The notes below the pieces were generated by a model. That model was not told the origin of the DNA and ran no database searches. It worked only from the letters and a program-made list of their open reading frames with translations. Shown here one piece after another: positions 1 through 9,646 of a stretch of 54,627 nt of DNA. Each line of letters begins with the position of its first letter. The first letter of the stretch is position 1. Location of the stretch: the NCBI GenBank assembly GCA_003249645.1, contig QKIH01000010.1, forward strand, positions 1 through 54,627, given 5' to 3'. The DNA is from Desulfobulbaceae bacterium (GTDB lineage Bacteria; Desulfobacterota; Desulfobulbia; Desulfobulbales; Desulfocapsaceae). The translations under genes were made by a program, and so were the position numbers.

Positions 1-30
1 ACTGAATAAGCCAAACAGTTTTTTTATCAT
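1..30 (-). CDS. Possible start of the next operon gene (partial)
   Basis: An ATG on the minus strand at 30 follows the hslU stop codon after one base. It opens a frame reading MIKKLFGLFS up to the window edge. The tight spacing suggests a co-transcribed gene, and the basic then hydrophobic start would suit a membrane or exported protein. Ten codons are too few to name it, and there is no clear ribosome binding site. Confidence 0.3.
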   Translation of the reverse strand, partial: MIKKLFGLFS

Positions 31-31
31 A

Positions 32-1435
32 TTAGAGAATATACCTGCTCAAATCCTGATCCTGGACAATCTTATCAAGCTGTTTTTTAACATATTCTGC
101 AGTAACAACAAATTCACCGTTTTCACGTTCACTCGCGTCAAAACTTAATTCATCAAGAACCCGCTCCATCACCGTATGCAGCCTTCGGGCACCGATCTCC
201 TCAGTCCGTTCGTTGACTTCTACTGCAATTGCGGCAATTTCTTCAATAGCTCCATCATCAAACTGCAGTTTAATGCCTTCTGTTTCCATGAGTGCGATGT
301 ACTGCTTGGTCAATGCATTTTCAGGCTCGGTAAGAATGCGTACAAACTCTTCTTTGCCCAGCGACTGCAGTTCAACCCTGATAGGAAAGCGTCCCTGAAG
401 CTCCGGGATAAGATCTGAAGGTTTAGCCACATGGAAGGCACCGCTTGCAATAAAAAGGATATGATCCGTTTTCACCATTCCGTGCTTGGTAGTAACGGTC
501 GATCCTTCAACGATCGGTAGCAGATCCCGCTGAACACCTTCTCTTGACACCTCAGGGCCTGAACTGCTGCCCCCACCTCTTGAAGCAATCTTGTCAATCT
601 CATCAAGAAAGATAATTCCTGATTCCTGGGTTCTGGAAAGGGCTTCTTTCATAACCTTGTCCATATCCACCATTCTTTCAGTTTCTTCCTTGGTCATTGC
701 ACTTAACGCTTCAGGCACCTTCATGCTCTTCTTCTTTTTCTTTTTCGGAAACATCTTGCCTAATGCGTCCTGAAGAGAAGACTGCATGTCTTCCATACCG
801 CTGGTGGTCATAATTTCAACCATCGGTGTCTGCTGAACATCCTGAAGATCGATCTCTATTTCACGCTCATCCAGTTTTCCTTCACGCAGCATTGTCCTGA
901 AACGCTCCCTGGTGTTTGAGCTTTCATGTTTCTCGGGCAGAATAGTTGTGGTATCAAGATCGCGCATGGTAAAGGAACCGACGCCCCCCGGACCGGAAGC
1001 TGCTGTCGGCACAGTTGGAAGCAGAATATCTAGAATTTTATCTTCCGCACTGGCTGCAGCTAGCCCTTCTATACGTTTTTTTTCCTCGGTTTTCACCATA
1101 TTGATGGCAATTTCCAGCAGGTCGCGAACCATCGACTCAACATCGCGGCCAACATAACCAACCTCGGTAAATTTTGATGCCTCAACTTTCAGAAATGGTG
1201 AGTTAGCAAGAGTTGCCAACCTTCTGGCAATCTCTGTCTTCCCTACTCCCGTCGGTCCGATCATGATGATATTTTTCGGTGCTATTTCTTCGCGCAGCGG
1301 TGCCGGCACCTGACGACGGCGCCAGCGATTTCTCAAAGCAATGGCAACCGAACGTTTGGCATCCGCTTGACCTACGATATATTTATCAAGAGCGTCGACA
1401 GTCTCTCTTGGGGTTTGTGATAAAGAGGAGTTCAT
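32..1435 (-). CDS. hslU: ATP-dependent protease ATPase subunit HslU (ClpY)
   Basis: HslU is the AAA+ unfoldase ring that feeds substrates to the HslV peptidase in the cytoplasm. The 467-residue protein shows Walker A GPTGVGKT (60-67), the pore motif GYVGRD (93-98), a charged I-domain insertion with a six-lysine run (231-236), Walker B IIFLDE (274-279), and the GRFP sensor region. It ends in RYIL, the type of hydrophobic tail that docks into HslV. A start 24 codons further upstream is possible but would lie inside hslV. The chosen ATG shares its last bases with the hslV TGA (ATGA), which fits translational coupling. Confidence 0.97.
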   Translation of the reverse strand: MNSSLSQTPRETVDALDKYIVGQADAKRSVAIALRNRWRRRQVPAPLREEIAPKNIIMIGPTGVGKTEIARRLATLANSPFLKVEASKFTEVGYVGRDVESMVRDLLEIAINMVKTEEKKRIEGLAAASAEDKILDILLPTVPTAASGPGGVGSFTMRDLDTTTILPEKHESSNTRERFRTMLREGKLDEREIEIDLQDVQQTPMVEIMTTSGMEDMQSSLQDALGKMFPKKKKKKSMKVPEALSAMTKEETERMVDMDKVMKEALSRTQESGIIFLDEIDKIASRGGGSSSGPEVSREGVQRDLLPIVEGSTVTTKHGMVKTDHILFIASGAFHVAKPSDLIPELQGRFPIRVELQSLGKEEFVRILTEPENALTKQYIALMETEGIKLQFDDGAIEEIAAIAVEVNERTEEIGARRLHTVMERVLDELSFDASERENGEFVVTAEYVKKQLDKIVQDQDLSRYIL

Positions 1436-1962
1436 ATTTTTTCCAGAATAAAAGAATGGTTGGTGTAAATACAGATATTTGCGGCGATATCCATGGCAGC
1501 TCTGCATATTTCTTCAGCATTGAGACTGCTGTTATCAACCAGTGCAAGAGCTGCGGCCTGTGCATAAGGGCCGCCGGAGCCGATTGCCAACACACCGTTA
1601 TCAGATTCTATGACATCACCGGTTCCTGAAAGAAGAAGAGAATGGTCTTTATCGACAGCAATCAGCATAGCTTCAAGTTTTCTTAGCATTCTGTCGGTAC
1701 GCCAGTCTTTAGCAAGCTCGACAGAGGCCCTCATGAGATTGCCGTTGTACTGCTCGAGTTTCTGCTCAAGCTTGTCAAAAAGGGTAAAGGCATCGGCAGT
1801 CGCACCGGCAAAACCGGTAATGACCTGTCCGTTGTAGAGTCGCCTCACCTTCTTGGCGTTGTGTTTCATAACTGTATTGCCAAGAGAAACCTGACCGTCT
1901 CCGATAATGGCAACTTCACCTTTGTGCCGCACTGACAGAATAGTTGTAGATCTGAATTTCAT
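1432..1962 (-). CDS. hslV: ATP-dependent protease peptidase subunit HslV (ClpQ)
   Basis: HslV is the proteasome-beta-like threonine peptidase of the HslUV complex. The 176-residue protein begins with a short propeptide (MKFRS) before TTILSV, so the catalytic N-terminal threonine after processing would be Thr6; many homologues lose only the initiator Met. Family blocks [23 protein letters not shown] and [11 protein letters not shown] are present. It lies 18 bp downstream of xerC and overlaps hslU by four bases, so xerC-hslV-hslU should be one transcript. No strong Shine-Dalgarno sequence is visible ahead of the ATG. Confidence 0.97.
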   Translation of the reverse strand: MKFRSTTILSVRHKGEVAIIGDGQVSLGNTVMKHNAKKVRRLYNGQVITGFAGATADAFTLFDKLEQKLEQYNGNLMRASVELAKDWRTDRMLRKLEAMLIAVDKDHSLLLSGTGDVIESDNGVLAIGSGGPYAQAAALALVDNSSLNAEEICRAAMDIAANICIYTNHSFILEKI

Positions 1963-1980
1963 TTTTTTAATTAGGTAAAA

Positions 1981-2889
1981 TTATTCTTTTCCGGCCATTG
2001 GATGACTGTTGTCATAAACTTCAGCCAGATGTCCCAATGTCAGATGAGTGTATCGCTGTGTTGTAGATAGACTTGCATGACCGAGTAATTCCTGTACCAC
2101 TCTTAAATCCGCTCCCATTTCAAGAAGATGTGTCGCAAAAGAATGCCTCAGGGCATGGGGAGTTACGACCTGTGGAATCAGCGCCCGTTCACCATAGCTC
2201 TTTACAAAGCGCTCTACACTCCTGGTAGTCAACCGACCGCCTCGATTATTGAGAAAAAGACTATCCTGATCGGGCTTTTTTCCCCTGCCGAGACAGGCAA
2301 GGATTATCTGCTGACGCTGCGGCAGCCAGGCCTGCACAGCTTCTCGCGCCGGTCTTCCTATGGGGACCAGACGCTCTTTATTTCCTTTGCCTCTCACCGT
2401 AAGCATTTCGTTATCAAAATCAAGGCTGTTCAGGCCGCAGGTACACAATTCTGCAACCCGGATGCCCGTGGAATAGAGCAGTTCCATGAGCGCTTTATCG
2501 CGCTGCTTGTATGTATCTCTCTCATCTGGTGCTTCAAGAAGAGCAAAAACCTCATCCACAGTAAGAAAGGTGGGAATATATTTTGTAACCTTTGGCCCTG
2601 AGATACCGGCAAGAGGGTCGGTCTGTACAAGTTTTAACCGCAACAGAAACCTGAAAAATGTCCTGAGTGCAGAGAGCTTTCTCGCCACACTGGCAGGAGT
2701 ATTGCTGCTGTGCAGACTGACAATAAAAGATCGGATATGTTCTGCTCTTACATCATTTATCTCAGAGATTTTGAGTGTTGCGGCAAATTCACGCAGATCC
2801 CTTGCATAACCGCTCACGGTATGTTCCGAATACCCTTTTTCCACATCGAGCCAAAGACAAAATTTTGCTATTTCCTGCTCAAAAGCCAC
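1981..2889 (-). CDS. xerC: Tyrosine recombinase XerC
   Basis: Site-specific recombinase that resolves chromosome dimers at dif, usually together with XerD. The 302-residue protein has an N-terminal SAM-like DNA-binding domain (about 1-95) and a C-terminal catalytic domain with the family residues Arg144 (TGIR), Lys168 (RGKGNKE), His245 and Arg248 (HALRH), His271 (LGHAS) and nucleophile Tyr280 (TQRYTH). Length is normal. The start is GTG, supported by a GGGAG ribosome binding site seven bases upstream. Promoter proximity to hslVU is a common arrangement. XerD cannot be excluded from motifs alone; the hslVU context favours XerC. Confidence 0.93.
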   Translation of the reverse strand: MAFEQEIAKFCLWLDVEKGYSEHTVSGYARDLREFAATLKISEINDVRAEHIRSFIVSLHSSNTPASVARKLSALRTFFRFLLRLKLVQTDPLAGISGPKVTKYIPTFLTVDEVFALLEAPDERDTYKQRDKALMELLYSTGIRVAELCTCGLNSLDFDNEMLTVRGKGNKERLVPIGRPAREAVQAWLPQRQQIILACLGRGKKPDQDSLFLNNRGGRLTTRSVERFVKSYGERALIPQVVTPHALRHSFATHLLEMGADLRVVQELLGHASLSTTQRYTHLTLGHLAEVYDNSHPMAGKE

Positions 2890-3103
2890 AGCTCACTCCC
2901 TGTCTGAATAATCATCTTGTGTCGAATCGTCTGCCATCGTCAATTTGCTTAACAACGAAGAAGTTGTTTTTTATACTCGACTTCCTCTTTTTGAAATTCT
3001 ATAGTTGTTAAAACTTTTACAGTTCCAATTTTTAGAACTGTAGGGTCAATACTGTAAAAAAAGAGTAATTTCTTTTCAATTCTTTACCCCTCAATCAGCA
3101 AAA
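2890..3103. promoter_or_regulatory. Divergent xerC/xseB intergenic region with two inverted repeats
   Basis: This 214-bp region must hold promoters for both divergent operons. A hairpin-like repeat AACAAC/GTTGTT lies at 2951-2968. A perfect 8-bp inverted repeat, TACAGTTC (3018-3025) and GAACTGTA (3035-3042), is nested in a second pair, TTTTACAG (3015-3022) and CTGTAAAA (3052-3059), just ahead of xseB. That layout suits a dimeric regulator or a 5' leader stem. A 14-codon reading frame also starts with an ATG 50 bp upstream of xerC, with no ribosome binding site. No convincing -35/-10 pair was found. Confidence 0.35.
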
Positions 3104-3352
3104 ATGGCAAAAAAAACATTCGAATCTGCATTGCAGCGGCTTGAAGCTATTACCGAAGAAATGGAAAATGGTGAACTGAGTCTGGAAAACAGTCTGAAAA
3201 TATTTGATGAAGGAATCAAACTTGCCCAGTTTTGCAACGCGCAGCTTGCAGATGCCAAAGAAAAAATCGAGATGCTGATTGATAAAGGTGATCATCTAGA
3301 TTCAGAATCATATCAAGAGAAAGACAGTGAACATCAAGACTTATCTGAGTGA
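3104..3352 (+). CDS. xseB: Exodeoxyribonuclease VII small subunit
   Basis: Small subunit of ExoVII, which degrades single-stranded DNA with the large subunit XseA. The 82-residue acidic, helical protein carries the family pattern FESALQRLEAIT...ENGELSLENSLKIFDEG...A. Length matches the family (about 75-85). The large-subunit gene is not in the window. It is the first gene of xseB-ispA-dxs, an order found in many proteobacteria, and its 3' end overlaps ispA by 26 bp. Confidence 0.93.
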   Translation: MAKKTFESALQRLEAITEEMENGELSLENSLKIFDEGIKLAQFCNAQLADAKEKIEMLIDKGDHLDSESYQEKDSEHQDLSE

Positions 3353-4223
3353 GAAAAAAACACTGGTTGAGAATGCTCTCGGCCAGTTCATACCGCCTGT
3401 AGAAGAACCCTTTACCAACCACCTTGAATCAGTTCATTACAGCCTGTTCGTCGGCGGAAAACGTGTGAGGCCAATTTTATGTCTTGCTGCCGGTCGAGCC
3501 GTTTCTGATGATTCAGCTATTGAAGAAAAGCTGCTGCCGATCGGCTGCGCACTTGAATGCATTCACACCTATTCACTTATCCATGACGATCTTCCGGCCA
3601 TGGACAATGATGATCTGAGGCGAGGAAAACCAACCAACCATAAGGTCTATGGCGAAGCAGCGGCAATACTTGCAGGTGACGGTCTTCTCACCTGGGCCTT
3701 TGATCTCATTGCAGGTGCCGGTGATTCATATCTGTCAGCTCAACAGAGACTGCAGATAATCCAGATCATTGCCCGTGCGGCCGGTTCTCTTGGTATGGTT
3801 GGCGGCCAGGCGTTGGACATTGAAAATGAGAACAGACAATTCCCGTTTGAGATGCTTCGAACCATCCACAAGAACAAAACCGGCGCACTTATCACAGCTT
3901 CTGTGCTTGCTGGAGCAGTAGGCGGCAATGCAACTGCCAGCCAGTTCTCAGCGCTCAAACAATACGGGGAACAGATCGGTCTGGCCTTTCAGATTGTAGA
4001 CGACCTGCTTGATGTTACATCAACTACTGAAGAACTTGGAAAAGCTGCAAACAGTGATGCTTCACTTGGCAAAGCTACTTATCCCTCATATTTCGGCATT
4101 GACGAAACCAGAAAAAAAGCTCAGGAAGCTGTAGCGCTGGCGATAGAAAGCCTCAAAGAATTTGACCAAAAGGCGGAACCGCTGCGTCAACTTGCCGATT
4201 ATATTTATTCCAGATCCAATTAA
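3327..4223 (+). CDS. ispA: (2E,6E)-farnesyl diphosphate synthase / polyprenyl synthetase
   Basis: Condenses isopentenyl diphosphate with allylic diphosphates to give C15 (or C20) prenyl diphosphate for quinones and lipid carriers. The 298-residue protein shows the first aspartate-rich motif HDDLPAMDNDDLRRG and the second FQIVDDLLDVT, plus the GGKRVRP substrate-binding segment. The start is GTG with an AAGAGAAAG stretch upstream, inside the end of xseB, so the two genes are probably translationally coupled. Chain length cannot be settled by eye; a GGPP synthase is the alternative. Confidence 0.9.
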   Translation: MNIKTYLSEKKTLVENALGQFIPPVEEPFTNHLESVHYSLFVGGKRVRPILCLAAGRAVSDDSAIEEKLLPIGCALECIHTYSLIHDDLPAMDNDDLRRGKPTNHKVYGEAAAILAGDGLLTWAFDLIAGAGDSYLSAQQRLQIIQIIARAAGSLGMVGGQALDIENENRQFPFEMLRTIHKNKTGALITASVLAGAVGGNATASQFSALKQYGEQIGLAFQIVDDLLDVTSTTEELGKAANSDASLGKATYPSYFGIDETRKKAQEAVALAIESLKEFDQKAEPLRQLADYIYSRSN

Positions 4224-4315
4224 TACCATTTTTCCTGTTTCAATTATGTGTTTTATGGTTATTTTTAACTGTTCTGACTTAATTGAAACCACTTTATAAG
4301 GCGTTCATTTATACC

Positions 4316-6196
4316 ATGTCACAACAAACGCTACTCAGCACAATCAATTCTCCGGAAGACATCCGTGAATTCAACCTGAAACAGCTTGAACAGCTGGCAC
4401 AGGAGATCCGGGAGACTATTGTCTGCACAATATCAAAAACCGGGGGACATGTTGCTCCCAGTCTTGGTGTCGTTGAACTTACTCTTGCACTGCATTATGT
4501 TTTCAATACGCCTAAGGACAAATTGATCTGGGATGTCGGCCATCAGGCTTATGCCCACAAACTCATTACCGGTCGAAGAGATAAGTTCCATACCATCCGG
4601 CAATACAGAGGCCTGAGCGGTTTTCCCAAACCCAGTGAAAGCAAATATGATGCCTTCGAAACCGGGCATTCATCCACATCCATCTCGGCAGCCCTTGGCA
4701 TGACCTGTGCCAGAGAGATGCGTGATGAAAAGGCCCTTTCCATCGCCGTGATCGGTGACGGATCAATGACAGCTGGAATGGCTTTTGAAGCGCTCAATCA
4801 TACCGGCGATCTTGATAAACCGGTCATTGTCATACTCAACGACAATGAGATGTCTATCTCGCCAAACGTTGGTGCAATCTCTTCGTTTCTGAGCAGAAAA
4901 CTCACCGGCAGGACCATGCGTCGCGTGAAAGATCATCTCGACAGAAGACTTAACTCCCTTTCAAACGTCGGTGAAAACATTCTCACTGTTCTTAAAAAAA
5001 GTGAGGAAAGCTTTAAAAGCTTCTTCACCCCCGGAATGCTGTTTGAGGCGTTCAAATTTGACTATATCGGGCCGATTGACGGTCACAATATCGAAGATCT
5101 GATTGAAACCCTTGAAACAGTCAAAGAAACTATTCAGGGCCCTATTCTTATCCATGTTCTTACCAAAAAAGGCAAAGGATATACACCGGCAGAAGAAAGC
5201 CCGGACCTGTTCCATGGACTCGGCAAATTCGACCGTGAAAGCGGACAACCGGTAAAATCTGCAGGCCCGCCGACATATACCAAAATTTTCGGCGATACCA
5301 TGAACCAGATGGCTCTGAGCAATGAAAAACTTGCGGCCATCTCCGCCGCCATGGTCTCAGGAACCGGATTGAAGCATTTTGCAGAACAATATCCAGATCG
5401 TTTTTTTGATGTCGGCATTGCTGAACAGCATGCGGTAACATTTGCTGCCGGACTCGCCAGCGAAGGGATTAAACCGGTTGTCGCTATCTATTCGTCATTT
5501 TTTCAGCGTACCCTTGATCAGATTATCCATGATATCTGTCTGCCAAATCTACCGGTGACCCTTGCCATAGACCGTGCAGGCGTTGTTGGAGATGACGGCC
5601 CTACCCATCACGGGGTATTCGACATTTCCTATCTTCGTTATATTCCGAATATGGTGGCTATGGCACCTAAAGATGAGGAAGAGCTGCGGCACATGCTTTA
5701 CACTGCCGTTGAATACAATGGCCCGTCAGCTGTCCGTTACCCGCGCGGTTCAGGCATTGGTGTCGAGCTCACCACCAGACTGAGAAAGCTTGAAATCGGC
5801 AAAGGTGAACTGCTAAAAGAAGGCACCGACATCCTCCTTCTGCCTATAGGTAACCGTGTCTATCCAGCCCTTGAAGCTGCACAGGGCTTGACTAAAGTCG
5901 GCATTAATGCGGCTGTCATTAACCCCCGTTTTATAAAACCGCTTGATTCAGAACTCATTTGTCAATGGGCTTCACAAACAGGCCATGTCATCACCATTGA
6001 AGACAATGTGCGCCAGGGTGGATTCGGCAGTGCTGTCCTTGAAATACTTGCCAAAAGAAAGATTTATAACGTTAAAACCTCTAACCTCGGCTACCGCGAT
6101 CAGTTTATTGAACAAGGGCCGCAGGCCACTTTGTGGAAAAACAACCACCTCGACCCGCCGTCTATAATCAGCGCGGCAATCGAACTGCTCAAATAA
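4316..6196 (+). CDS. dxs: 1-deoxy-D-xylulose-5-phosphate synthase
   Basis: Thiamine-diphosphate enzyme that joins pyruvate and glyceraldehyde 3-phosphate, the entry step of the MEP isoprenoid pathway (ispE lies at 23.2 kb). The 626-residue protein has the DVGHQ motif (His76), the ThDP/Mg site GDGSMTAG (147-154) with NDNEMS (from 175), EQHAVTF containing the family catalytic glutamate, and the DRAGVVGDDGPTHHG block. A TTG 33 bp upstream is in frame, but the ATG gives the normal family N-terminus. It ends at a strong intrinsic terminator. Confidence 0.96.
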   Translation: MSQQTLLSTINSPEDIREFNLKQLEQLAQEIRETIVCTISKTGGHVAPSLGVVELTLALHYVFNTPKDKLIWDVGHQAYAHKLITGRRDKFHTIRQYRGLSGFPKPSESKYDAFETGHSSTSISAALGMTCAREMRDEKALSIAVIGDGSMTAGMAFEALNHTGDLDKPVIVILNDNEMSISPNVGAISSFLSRKLTGRTMRRVKDHLDRRLNSLSNVGENILTVLKKSEESFKSFFTPGMLFEAFKFDYIGPIDGHNIEDLIETLETVKETIQGPILIHVLTKKGKGYTPAEESPDLFHGLGKFDRESGQPVKSAGPPTYTKIFGDTMNQMALSNEKLAAISAAMVSGTGLKHFAEQYPDRFFDVGIAEQHAVTFAAGLASEGIKPVVAIYSSFFQRTLDQIIHDICLPNLPVTLAIDRAGVVGDDGPTHHGVFDISYLRYIPNMVAMAPKDEEELRHMLYTAVEYNGPSAVRYPRGSGIGVELTTRLRKLEIGKGELLKEGTDILLLPIGNRVYPALEAAQGLTKVGINAAVINPRFIKPLDSELICQWASQTGHVITIEDNVRQGGFGSAVLEILAKRKIYNVKTSNLGYRDQFIEQGPQATLWKNNHLDPPSIISAAIELLK

Positions 6197-6197
6197 A

Positions 6198-6228
6198 AAA
6201 AGGGGGCCTCTTTGCAAGGCACCCTTTT
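6198..6228. terminator. Bidirectional rho-independent terminator between dxs and the epimerase gene
   Basis: The stem AAAGGG-GCCT / AGGC-CCCTTT has one internal mismatch and a CTTTGC loop. It is flanked by an A-run on the left and a T-rich run on the right, so it can end transcription of dxs from the left and of the convergent epimerase gene from the right. Confidence 0.75.
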
Positions 6229-6258
6229 CTCTTTCTCATATAAGGCTCAGCAGTTGTC

Positions 6259-7269
6259 TCAAACTTTATAATAGTCTTTAAACCAGCGAACGAAATTTTC
6301 CACACCCGTTTCAAGGCTGGTATCAGGTTTGTAATTAAAGTCACGAATCAGATCATCGACATCGGCATAGGTTGCCTGAACATCGCCTGGCTGCATCGGC
6401 ATAAAATGCTTATCAGCTTTCCTGCCGAGGCAGTCTTCAAGTATCTGGATAAACCGCATCAGCTTTTCTTTCTGATTATTGCCGATATTGTACACCCGGT
6501 AAGGACAGTAGGAGGTGGCAGGATCCGGATTATCACCGGTCCAGTCAAAGTTTGCCTCTGGAATCTTGTGCACCACTTTATAAACGCCATCTACGATATC
6601 GTCTATATAAGTGAAATCACGTTCCATATTCCCGTTATTGAACACTTTGATCGGTTCATTGGAAACAATTGCTCTGGCAAAGAGGATCGGAGCCATATCA
6701 GGTCTGCCCCACGGACCGTAAACCGTAAAAAATCGAAGTCCGGTCGTAGGCAGGGCATAAAGATGACTGTATGTATGGGCCATCAGTTCATTGGCCTTTT
6801 TTGATGCTGCATACAGCGAAACCGGATGATCGACATTATCATGAACGGAAAAAGGCATCTTTGTATTCGCCCCGTAAACAGAACTTGAAGAGGCATAAAC
6901 GAAGTGCTTCACCTTGGAATGACGGCATCCTTCAAGCAGATTGACAAAGCCCACTATGTTGGAATCAACATATGAGTGAGGGTTGATCAGTGAGTAACGA
7001 ACACCTGCCTGTGCAGCCAAGTTTACCACGGCATCAAACTGATGCTCGGCAAAAAGTGACTCCATCGCCGGACGATCGGCAAGATTGATATTCACATGGG
7101 TAAACCCATCGCCTTCAGCGAGGGCGGCCATCCTGTCAGTCTTGAGCTTAGGATCATAATAATCATTGAGATTATCAAGGCCGATTACTTCTGCACCACC
7201 ATCAATCAATTTTCTGGAAAGAGCTGCGCCGATAAACCCGGCCGCTCCTGTAACAAGTATTTTTTTCAT
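6259..7269 (-). CDS. NAD-dependent epimerase, UDP-glucuronate 4-epimerase-like
   Basis: Extended short-chain dehydrogenase/reductase of the nucleotide-sugar epimerase type, acting in the cytoplasm on precursors of surface polysaccharide. The 336-residue protein has the NAD-binding motif TGAAGFIG (7-14), the active-site YAASK (Tyr153, Lys157) and the SSSSVYG serine segment. The NINLADRPAM and RFFTVYGPWGRPDM blocks resemble UDP-glucuronate 4-epimerases (CapI/LpsL group) more than GalE. The ATG has a GAAGG ribosome binding site six bases upstream. No other polysaccharide genes are adjacent, so the exact substrate is inferred. Confidence 0.85.
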   Translation of the reverse strand: MKKILVTGAAGFIGAALSRKLIDGGAEVIGLDNLNDYYDPKLKTDRMAALAEGDGFTHVNINLADRPAMESLFAEHQFDAVVNLAAQAGVRYSLINPHSYVDSNIVGFVNLLEGCRHSKVKHFVYASSSSVYGANTKMPFSVHDNVDHPVSLYAASKKANELMAHTYSHLYALPTTGLRFFTVYGPWGRPDMAPILFARAIVSNEPIKVFNNGNMERDFTYIDDIVDGVYKVVHKIPEANFDWTGDNPDPATSYCPYRVYNIGNNQKEKLMRFIQILEDCLGRKADKHFMPMQPGDVQATYADVDDLIRDFNYKPDTSLETGVENFVRWFKDYYKV

Positions 7270-7329
7270 GTAACCTTCATATGAGAAGTCCTCAAACACC
7301 AAGAGAACTGTTGTTCAATTGAACTTCGA

Positions 7330-8592
7330 TCAGTCGTCGAAGTCACCTTCCGGACCGGCATTTACGTCCAGGGTTTTAGCACGTTCAGCTATTTTTGCCA
7401 CTGTCCATTCTGCAGGATCCTCAATTTTTGCAGCCTTAGGCCCTAAATCATACGTCCCGGCTTTACAGATAAGTTCAATTGCAATATCAGCAGAATTTTC
7501 AGCATTAAAGACATTGACCAGTATACTATAGACGAATTGCTCTACTCTCTTCGCCATACGTTCCCGAATCTCTTCAGGCTGAGCAAGGATCTTCATCTCA
7601 AAAGGGAGATTAAGCTTTTTGTAATTTCCACCATTCCAGCCCTGTTCCGCAGCATAGCCTTTCATATCCTGCCAGAGTCCTTCTGTCAGCCCTTCACCTT
7701 CGAGTTTGATAAACTCTCCGTCTGACATGATCGCATTGCCGTAATCGTTGACTTCAAGCCCCCATCCAACCATCTGCAATGCTGTTGCAACGTTTGCCTT
7801 GGTGGTGTGGGTCTTCCCTGCAATAGCGCGAAGTTTATCTGAATTGTTCCCCGATGTTCCATGCTGGGCACCGGATATGCCATAGGGTTCAAGGGCTTTA
7901 TGGATCTCAGCCGTCAATTCGACCTGTATCCCCTGTCCAGTCGCTTCTATTCCGTGGGCAGAGCCGTTATTCAGAGCAATCCAGTCAGGTGAAATACCAT
8001 GCGCATTAAGCCCTCTTATAAGAAAAGATGCGTCATCGACCGTCGACAATCCCTGATCACCTTTTATTTCGCCGACTTCTGTCTCAAGTCCGGCCCATGA
8101 CGGGATTACACTGTTTAATTCGATGTTGGCAAAAAGATTCTTATCGTCCGGCATATGTGAAGCGTCTATTGCAATCGAGGTGATACCCGCTTCAAAAATT
8201 GTTGGAATCTCCACCATGGCTGCAGGGATATCACTTTCTTTCTTGATGCCGTAATGATCTGCATGAATAGCGACAGGGACTGTAATTGCAAGCTCGTTAC
8301 ACAAGGCATCAACCTGTCTTGCTATATTCCAGAAATTAACCGGACAATAGGTTGATTCTGAGCGGGCTATTTCAATAATAATAGCACTGTTGGCACGCTG
8401 TGCAGCCATGAGTGCTCCGCGTATAACAAGAAAACTTCTCCCGTTGGCAGCCATGGTCATAGCTTTGCCCTTGCCGGCAAGTGCTCGGTCAATCACTTTG
8501 CCGCTTACCAGCAAAGCACGCGAGTGCGGAAAAAGCTTCTGTATATTAGGCGGCCTTCCAACCTGCAGCGCTCTGTCAAAATCCGGATGCAT
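7330..8592 (-). CDS. Class II fructose-bisphosphate aldolase family protein
   Basis: Zinc-dependent aldolase family member, normally cleaving a ketose bisphosphate to dihydroxyacetone phosphate and an aldehyde. The 420-residue protein carries the zinc-binding IHADHYG motif (His110, Asp112, His113), an IDASHM block, ETEVGEIKGD with a conserved glutamate, and NNGSAHG and GAQHGTSG segments resembling the phosphate-binding loops. It is longer than the 300-360 residues of typical Fba proteins because of N- and C-terminal extensions. The ATG at 8592 has a strong GGGGGAG ribosome binding site; a TTG six bases further out does not. Tagatose- or KDG-like substrates remain possible. Confidence 0.82.
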   Translation of the reverse strand: MHPDFDRALQVGRPPNIQKLFPHSRALLVSGKVIDRALAGKGKAMTMAANGRSFLVIRGALMAAQRANSAIIIEIARSESTYCPVNFWNIARQVDALCNELAITVPVAIHADHYGIKKESDIPAAMVEIPTIFEAGITSIAIDASHMPDDKNLFANIELNSVIPSWAGLETEVGEIKGDQGLSTVDDASFLIRGLNAHGISPDWIALNNGSAHGIEATGQGIQVELTAEIHKALEPYGISGAQHGTSGNNSDKLRAIAGKTHTTKANVATALQMVGWGLEVNDYGNAIMSDGEFIKLEGEGLTEGLWQDMKGYAAEQGWNGGNYKKLNLPFEMKILAQPEEIRERMAKRVEQFVYSILVNVFNAENSADIAIELICKAGTYDLGPKAAKIEDPAEWTVAKIAERAKTLDVNAGPEGDFDD

Positions 8593-8746
8593 CGTCAACT
8601 CCCCCTTTCCTGCAGTGACAGCAGGATTGATTGATTAGCAAAATAATGAATAATCCACATTTATTAGTTACGGGCTAATGTATAATGCACAACACCCTAT
8701 AACGCCAGTATAACATGATTAATTTTCATTAGTGTTATTTGTTAGG

Positions 8747-9528
8747 CTACTCCTGCTGTTCAGCCGGAGGTTCAGAGAACTCCCTAAAGGTCTTTCTCCC
8801 GAAAAGATAAACGGCAATCACGCTTATTTCGTAGAGAATCATCAACGGCACGCCCATCATCATCTGATTCACCACATCCGGCGTCGGCGTCAGGATTGCA
8901 GCTATAATAAAGTTGATCAAGATTGCATACTTACGATTTTTATTCAAAAATGCAGTGTTAACTACGCCTATCTTGGCAAGAAAAACCATCAATACCGGCA
9001 TTTCAAAGATGGCGCCAAAAGCAAGAAGCAGTCGTAGAGCGAGGGAGAAATACTCACTGACTGACGGTAAAGAGACTAAATATTCGTTATTGTAGCCAAC
9101 GAGAAATTTAAATGCAGGAGGAAAGACAACCAGGTATCCGAACGCGGAACCACTTAAAAAGAATAGCGACGAGATAACGGTGAACGGTATAATGACCTTT
9201 TTCTCATGTTTGTATAAACCGGGTGCAATAAACACCCATATCTGCCAGAAAAGAACCGGGACAGACAGTAAGATACCTGCGACAAGGGCTAATTTTAGGT
9301 AAAAAAAAACCCTTCCTGATATGAGGTGAAAATAAGTGAGGTCTGATCAGGCAGCACATCAACCAGCGGCTTGAAAAACCATGAGCCGATCGGCTTTATA
9401 ACCGAATAAGCGAGGCAAAAACCGATAAATACGGCAGCAAAGGATATGATAAGACACTTACGTAAATCACGTAGATGATCAGTTAATGACTGATTTTCAA
9501 ACTGTTCTGCGTACTCTTCCGGTTCCAT
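8747..9528 (-). CDS. tatC: Sec-independent translocase TatC, frame interrupted at a T9 tract
   Basis: TatC is the six-helix membrane core of the twin-arginine translocase. The first 76 codons (ATG at 9528; HLRDLRKCL, then a first transmembrane helix, SLIFTSYQEGFFF) end at a TAA directly after a run of nine T on the coding strand (plus-strand A 9301-9309). The rest continues in another frame as YLKLALVAG...QIWVFIAPGLY and runs to 8747. One extra T would give an intact protein of about 260 residues, the normal TatC length. The coding potential is complete on both sides, so this is either a base-calling error, a recent mutation, or slippage on the tract. A TTG at 9540 is a weaker alternative start. 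Confidence 0.88.
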
Positions 9529-9646
9529 AACTCTACTCAACCAATGTTTGATATTGCAAAAAATCGATTACTCGGTTTCTTTACCATTGTGTCTGCTTTT
9601 CTGCAATGTTTTCAAAAAAACTCAAACAAGATAAAATTTCATTTAA

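Noticed and set aside
696-770. Six-lysine run in HslU considered as a frameshift signal
   Set aside because: The codons are mixed and contain no long homopolymer; the frame is intact and the run lies in the variable I-domain.
2128-2601. A 157-codon open frame opposite xerC
   Set aside because: Antisense to the catalytic domain of a clearly coding recombinase gene.
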